From the NCBI RefSeq assembly GCF_023065955.2, contig NW_026623067.1, positions 54,506,444-54,570,443 on the forward strand: 64,000 bases of DNA, given 5' to 3'. Shown here piece after piece: positions 58,925-64,000 of this stretch; positions within the stretch are counted from its first letter, which is position 1; each line of letters starts with the position of its first letter. Under the pieces are notes generated by a model. That model had not been told where the DNA came from. It did no database searches and was given only the letters and a program-made list of their open reading frames with translations. This stretch comes from Ursus arctos (lineage: Eukaryota; Chordata; Mammalia; Carnivora; Ursidae). The position numbers and the translations under genes are program-made.

Positions 58925-59697
58925 TTGTTCTGAATCTCTAATCTGATTTTGTCATTCTCCTACTTAAAAACCTTTGGTGATAACCTTTTACTTTCGAGTA
59001 AAAGTTCTAACCTATAGTAGAGCATCTAAGGCCCTTCATATTATGGCTCTTTCCACATTCATTGTAGGTCATTAAATTTCCCCTTTCTCACCCTGCCTTC
59101 TACATAGATAGACACCCTATAAGCAAACACATCCAGTTAACCACAGTTCCTGGAATATACCATCCTAGTGTTTTGATCTTGTTTTTTCTTTGTGCATACT
59201 CCTTTCCCTTTTGAGGCTGATCACATTTTACCTACTCTATGATACACATGTCCTAGTTAAAAAAGAAAATTTCTACTGTAAGACCTTCTGTGACTTTCTA
59301 TCCATTGTCCTCAGCAAGATTATTAGTCTGGTGTTCCCTCACCAGAACATTTCTGTGTCTTATGAAACACTTCCCGTAGTACTCACTAGTTGGTCTCACT
59401 AGACTGAGAACCCTTCCAGAGCAGCCCTCGGAAAATTTATCCAGTAAAGGGCCAGATTATAACTATTTTAAAGTTGGAGGGCCTATAGTTCAAAGACCTA
59501 TAGGTCTTTTGCATATTATTCTTTGTTTTTCTTTACAACCCTTCGAAAATATAAAATTCATTCTTAGATTAGGGGCCAAGCAAAAACATGCTGCCATAGA
59601 CTGTAGTCTGCTTAGAGAAGAGAGATTGTATTTCATTCTTTTACTCAGTAGAGTGTCTGACACCAAGAAGAAGCCCAATAAAAACATTCAGTTCTTT
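58925..59697 (+). mobile_element. L2 3' part, interrupted by a hAT element
   Basis: 'ctcctacttaaaaacctttg', 'ctaaggcccttcatattatg' and 'cttctgtgactttctatcca' follow L2 to about 59,412. After the hAT element the L2 3' end resumes ('cagtagagtgtctgacacca', 'caataaaaacattcagttct') to 59,697. Confidence 0.65.
59413..59612 (-). mobile_element. hAT-type non-autonomous element inside the L2
   Basis: 'tccagtaaagggccagatta', 'taactattttaaagttggag' and 'acatgctgccatagactgta' are the reverse complement of the family seen at 32,031-32,231. Diverged. Confidence 0.6.
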
Positions 59698-59734
59698 AAT
59701 AATGATCATAAAATCTCCTATAATATTTAAATGC

Positions 59735-59900
59735 TTCATATATGGAAGTAACTCTAAGAGCTTAACATAGGTTTTGCCATTTGGTTTGCACAACATCCGG
59801 TCATATTGTCAGCATCGTTTTATAGATTAGGCAGTGTTGGCATGAAGAAGCTTAGGGATTTGCCTAAATCATGCAGCTACATGTCTTTAAGAAGTTAGCA
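59735..59900 (-). mobile_element. MIR SINE
   Basis: 'ctaagagcttaacataggtt', 'tcgttttatagattaggcag' and 'tagggatttgcctaaatcat', then 'gcagctacatg', are diverged MIR in reverse. Confidence 0.6.
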
Positions 59901-61959
59901 GGGGGACAGAGGCAGTGAAGTTAGAAAAGGAGTAGTTTGGGGACAGAGGCAACTGTATATGTTCTTTCTCTATTGGGTTAGGCTGCCAAAGAGGACAAAA
60001 TGTCCCTGCATTTGATGTATTTAACATCTCTCTCTCTCTGATGGAAAACAAATGTAGATTGACATGTATCTACATAGTCTTTACTTAAAGATTCATCACT
60101 TTCAAGGTAAGTAATCACATCTGCTGACTTTTATGCTTATCATATAGTTTGGAAAAAATTCAAAAGTGGGTTTTTAGGAAGATAGGTATTACTTTTTAAA
60201 AATATGAAAAGTCTGAGATGTATAACCATCATATTTTTCGATTAAATTCTAGAAAACTATTCTTTTTTAAATATATCCTTCAAACAAAACACTGTCTAAA
60301 TTGGTTTTCTTCAAAGCATATGTGGTTGAGTTAGATGCTAAAGAATCATATTATTTGAAAATGCACACACAAATGTTTTGTTTATTTTTTAAATTTCTTG
60401 ACCAAAAAGGAAAAGATAGTTGTCTTTGTGCTTTATATAAAACATTACCTCATGGCTAACGGTTTGTGACAGAGTGAACTAATGTGTGCTGATACTGAGA
60501 ATCTTGATGATGCTTTTTGGAAATCCCAGTAGACTGGACTCATTAATGTAGCAGAATTGGAACTCCAATAATCAATCAAACCATCATCATGAACCAAAAT
60601 ACCCTAAATGAAGCTGCCATTTATAATTAAGTGATAATGATCTTTATAGGAAAGATTACAGTGGCATAAAAAGCACCTGCTGTCAAAATTAGCTTTTCAA
60701 AAAGCAGAGACTATTTCACTGCCATAACTTTAAGCAATAATTATTATTAGGCCAATTTAAAGCAAATTAGTAGGTGGTTTAGAGTTAAATATACAATATA
60801 TTTACATCAAGAGCAGTATTGTGAAGACAGTTAATTTTCCTCACTGGAAATTAAATGTGTTTTATCAAATGACGGCTGTACTCTTCCCTGAGTTGAATTC
60901 TGCCAGCCAGGAGACAGGCAGAAGATGGTTGTGGGGGGACAGAGGCACTGAACCTGAGGTGGGCTGCTGCCTAGGCAAAGGCCTATTCTTTCGAATTATG
61001 TAACTGGCATTTATTTAATTTTCTAAATATGAATCTCTTTGGCTTTTCCTTCCTTCTTCCAGCATTTTATGTTGCTTATGTGATTGTGTTCGTAAGAATC
61101 ATTGCTGATACCCCAAACAAACAAACAAAAAAACAATGAAATAAAAAAAATGACGCAGTAGCAGAATAAACATGGAATATGGATGGGTTGTTACAGGGTA
61201 GTCACTGACAGTTCTTGCAAATGTCAGGGTTACCTCTGAGAATTAGGGAAAATTGGAGTTGTAAATGTAGTTCAACATTCCTCTAAAATAGAGTCCTGTA
61301 CTCTGTCCTTCTGTAGGGACACATCATTTCTAATCATCGGTTTAGTGTAAATCAGGTCTGGAGGCTGAGAACTGAAAGGACAGACTGAGTCAGCTTGGCT
61401 TGTCAGAGAAAACTTGGGAGGGGACAGTTATTGAGTATAAACCTTTGGTTTATTTGGCATAAAGCCACACATCTTTCCATAGCATAAGTAGCCATAAGGC
61501 AATGGGGTTAGGGATGGGAGCTCCTGTCCCTGACTAAATTAAAAAATTAAAAAATGAATTTTTCACATATCTTATGTGAGGTATAATAGCACATGCAGTG
61601 GCAGGTGGGGCTGAGAGACCCACAGCTTGCTTTGTCTAGCCAATGAGGCCCTGGGCTTACTACCTTTTGGATGGTGAAACTGATCATTTAATGCAGTTCC
61701 AAAGAGTAGAACAAATGCCACAGATAAGTTGAGAACTTATCACATACTTTAATTATTTGATTTTTCGCATATACAAATGGTGGATCCCTAAAAAGAAAAG
61801 TAGGTAATGATTTGCTCATTTTTACCTCTTTAGCCTGAGTTGCATTCAGTGACAAAATAGATTTTCTCTGTGTCCTTTAGCGTGGGTTAAGTTTCTGTGG
61901 AAATGATATTGCTTCTTTGGGATCCTATTAAATATAAAACTCACTGGAAAGGGCCTTCC
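59901..61959. other. 2 kb of unassigned sequence
   Basis: No named repeat or gene. An A-rich run with AAAC units lies at 61,113-61,150. The AT-rich text at 60,560-60,800 is non-repetitive and could hold conserved DNA. Frames are at most 74 codons. Confidence 0.4.
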
Positions 61960-63440
61960 TAGATGCTCCCTAATTCCATTGACATCTTTGTGTGTTCCCA
62001 TTTGGAGCCACTTTTTCTTTAGTTTCCATAGCATGTGCTCTCCAGTCTTACTCCCTTTCTTTGTGGGCATTGTTGATTTGAACCCCTTCTGTCATTTCCT
62101 CTTTTCTATTTAAATGCTCCCTTAACACCTGCCCTAAGTTTTCCCTCACCAACTCTGTGCTTGGGGAGTGTCATGGCATCAACTTTCCCCCTCACGAGTC
62201 TGTATCCTTGATCCCAACAATCACTCACATTCCTGGGCTCCGTTTGTTATTGTTGGTATTTACCTTCATTCATGGCACCCAGTACAAAGCAACATGCCGT
62301 AAACTCACTACCTTTCTTTCACACCTGCCCACCTCTTTCCTCCTCCATCCTTTGACAGCTGCTCCTCTACCTTCCCAGCAGCCAGGCTTGGAGTCTCATC
62401 AACTCCCATCCTCCCTCCTCCTTCCTGTCATCATCCCTCAGTGACTGTGCGATGTCACTCTCACTTCTGCAGGGACATGGTGTGCCAGAAGGGTTAAGAA
62501 ACAGGGTTCTGGAAGCAGGGTTAGGTTCCTTAATGGGTGTCCTTAGGCAATTTTTAACCTTTCTGTGCCTCAGTGTCTGCATCTGTAAACCTGAAATAAT
62601 GGAACATAGCTCAGAGCACTGTTGTGAGGATTAAATGAGTTTACTTACTTATTCTCAGAACAGTGCAAGGTGCACAGTGAACACCCAAAGGATGTGAGCT
62701 GTTATGATTATTACTAGATTTTGTGGGTGCCCTGTCCCATTCTCCCTGTAATGATATTAATCCAGGCACTTGTTAGTTCTTGGTTGGACCCTGAAGTAGT
62801 TCCTGATTTGCCTACTCATCCCCAGGGTCTTCTCAGTCCAGTTGGCCTTACATTCTGCTGCCAGAAAGATCTGGCAGATGACAGAGATGTTTACTCTCCT
62901 GCTCAAAAAGATTTGACTTAGAAAATAAAGTCTTTAACTCCTTTATTTGTCACTACAGATTCTGTACTGTTTTCCACTATCATTGGCCACTCTTTGCCTG
63001 CAGGGACCTTTCAGCCCAGCCACAGTGAATATTTTACTTTTCTCCATTCTTGTTCTGTACTTGCCCACCTCCTTGCTGTTGCTCACAGTGGATCATTTGC
63101 CTGGATGGTCTTCCTCTTCTCACTCTTCCCTATGTGGCCAAGTGTTCTTTATTTCTGAAGGCCTGCTTGCAAGGCTCTATCCATGGAAACTTCTTTTACT
63201 GTTTCCATAGCCCCACAAAAGGTGTTTACCCTTCCTTTTATCCCCTACAGCAACTTATGTGCATAACTCCTGTGAATCTTTTTACTTTTTGATCTATGTT
63301 TTAGTTAGATACCTTTATTATTCCTAAGTTTGGAGCACATTTATACTTGATTTACAACTTTAAATTCCTCTCATACCTCCATAATGCCTTACTCAAAGCC
63401 AGTGGTCAGTACATTAACATGGAGTAAATGAATGATTCTC
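61960..63440 (+). mobile_element. L2 with a MIR inside
   Basis: Pyrimidine-rich, diverged L2 coding text from about 61,960 to 62,490, then the MIR at 62,495-62,715. L2 then continues from 62,720 ('ctgccagaaagatctggcag', 'ctgcagggacctttcagccc', 'gtttccatagccccacaaaa') to a 3' end near 63,440 ('agtaaatgaatgattc'). Frames in this block (66 to 95 codons) are degenerate repeat. Confidence 0.55.
62495..62715 (+). mobile_element. MIR SINE, well preserved
   Basis: 'agggttctggaagcagggtt', 'cctttctgtgcctcagtgtc', 'tgcatctgtaaacctgaaat', 'gttgtgaggattaaatgagt' and 'gaacagtgcaaggtgcacag' are nearly complete MIR text. Confidence 0.88.
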
Positions 63441-63624
63441 CCTGAGTCTGTGTGTCCAGCAAAGGGCATTTACCTGGGAGATGCCCAATATGTCTTAAAA
63501 AAGGAACAGATAAAATAATTTTCTTTATTCCCAGGCAATATTATTTATTATTTACAGTAAAGCCTCTCTGACTCTTTCTAGTAAGATTTGCATTTGAACT
63601 TGTGCAAACCACAGCACTCGGGAG

Positions 63625-63735
63625 TCCATATAGACCTTAGAAGGAGTGGTTCAACCCCTTGTGGGAAAACTGAGGCCCAAAAGGGGAGAGTGACTAATCC
63701 AAGATGCAGATCCAGTTGTCAGTAGCAGAGTGTCT
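63625..63735 (-). mobile_element. MIR-family SINE fragment
   Basis: 'ggttcaaccccttgtgggaa' then 'aactgaggcccaaaagggga' and 'gactaatccaagatgcagat' are MIR-like in reverse. Confidence 0.6.
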
Positions 63736-64000
63736 CAGTGGCTGAGACTACTGTTGAATTCTGTGCTCTTGGGCTCACATGCTTTCCTTTCCATTGTTCT
63801 AAAATCTCTGTGGTCGAGCAGTAGTAATCAGAGAGTTTGGACCAGGTTTCTTTCTAACTGTAAAATAATTTCCAAAGGAAAAAATTATTCACCATTGATA
63901 GAGAAGTTATAATTAGCATAATGGCACATCTTGAAGAATGAAACAATTTAGACTGCTGAATATTTGTGATACTTAAATATAAGAAGCATTGGAAACACTG

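Noticed and set aside
61105..61150. A-rich AAAC run as the tail of a processed pseudogene
   Set aside because: No reading frame or gene-like sequence precedes it on either side. Treated as simple sequence.
1..64000. CRISPR array, bacterial operon or phage
   Set aside because: No regularly spaced repeats, no dense coding and no ribosome-binding sites. The repeat content is mammalian throughout.

Overview
This 64 kb window is vertebrate nuclear DNA from a carnivoran mammal. The strongest evidence is at least six copies of the tRNA-derived Can-SINE family, which is restricted to Carnivora. There are also two copies of a recent carnivore L1 3' end. From memory, the Can-SINE at 39,894-40,113 and the L1 3' ends resemble bear/seal/mustelid (arctoid) variants more than dog ones. 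That narrower placement is inference.

I found no protein-coding gene with convincing exons, no rRNA or tRNA gene, no CRISPR array and no bacterial-type operon. Open frames are short and mostly fall in transposon remnants. The window looks like intergenic DNA or the inside of a large intron.

Layout. 0-5 kb: a MIR, an old L1 3' end and an L2 split by two separate L1 insertions. 5-8 kb: three hAT (MER-type) fragments and a candidate conserved non-coding stretch. 8.4-10.6 kb: an L2 tail containing a 1.5 kb 5'-truncated young L1 and a MaLR-like LTR. 10.6-16 kb: mostly unassigned, with two MIRs. 16.5-23.2 kb: three L2 blocks, an old L1 end, MIRs and a MER5. 23.2-28.3 kb: the longest stretch without a recognisable repeat. 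28.3-30.9 kb: an L2 with a MIR inside it, a solo LTR with a perfect 5 bp target-site duplication, a MER5 and an L1 end. 31-38 kb: a hAT element, MIRs and an ERV-L relic with a readable integrase-core fragment. 39-40.2 kb: a Can-SINE inserted into another Can-SINE, a MER5-like element and a third Can-SINE. 41-45.5 kb: stacked MIRs, L2s, an AATAAA-bearing LTR and another Can-SINE. 46.8-50.8 kb: an L2 interrupted by a 2.7 kb L1-containing insertion whose far end is not recognisably L1. 50.8-55.7 kb: mostly unassigned, with an odd 95-codon open frame and an LTR-like stretch. 55.7-64 kb: two Can-SINEs, L2 blocks, old L1 pieces, a hAT element and MIRs.

The main story is layered transposition. L2 and MIR form the oldest layer. 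Old L1, MaLR/ERV-L and hAT elements cut into it, and carnivore L1 and Can-SINE lie on top. Several insertions can be dated relative to one another because host-element sequence continues across them. I see no new gene system. The best leads are the L1 insertion with a foreign GC-rich end (47.8-50.5 kb), the open frame at 52.0-52.3 kb, and stretches resembling conserved regulatory DNA. Family names were assigned by eye from remembered consensus sequences.
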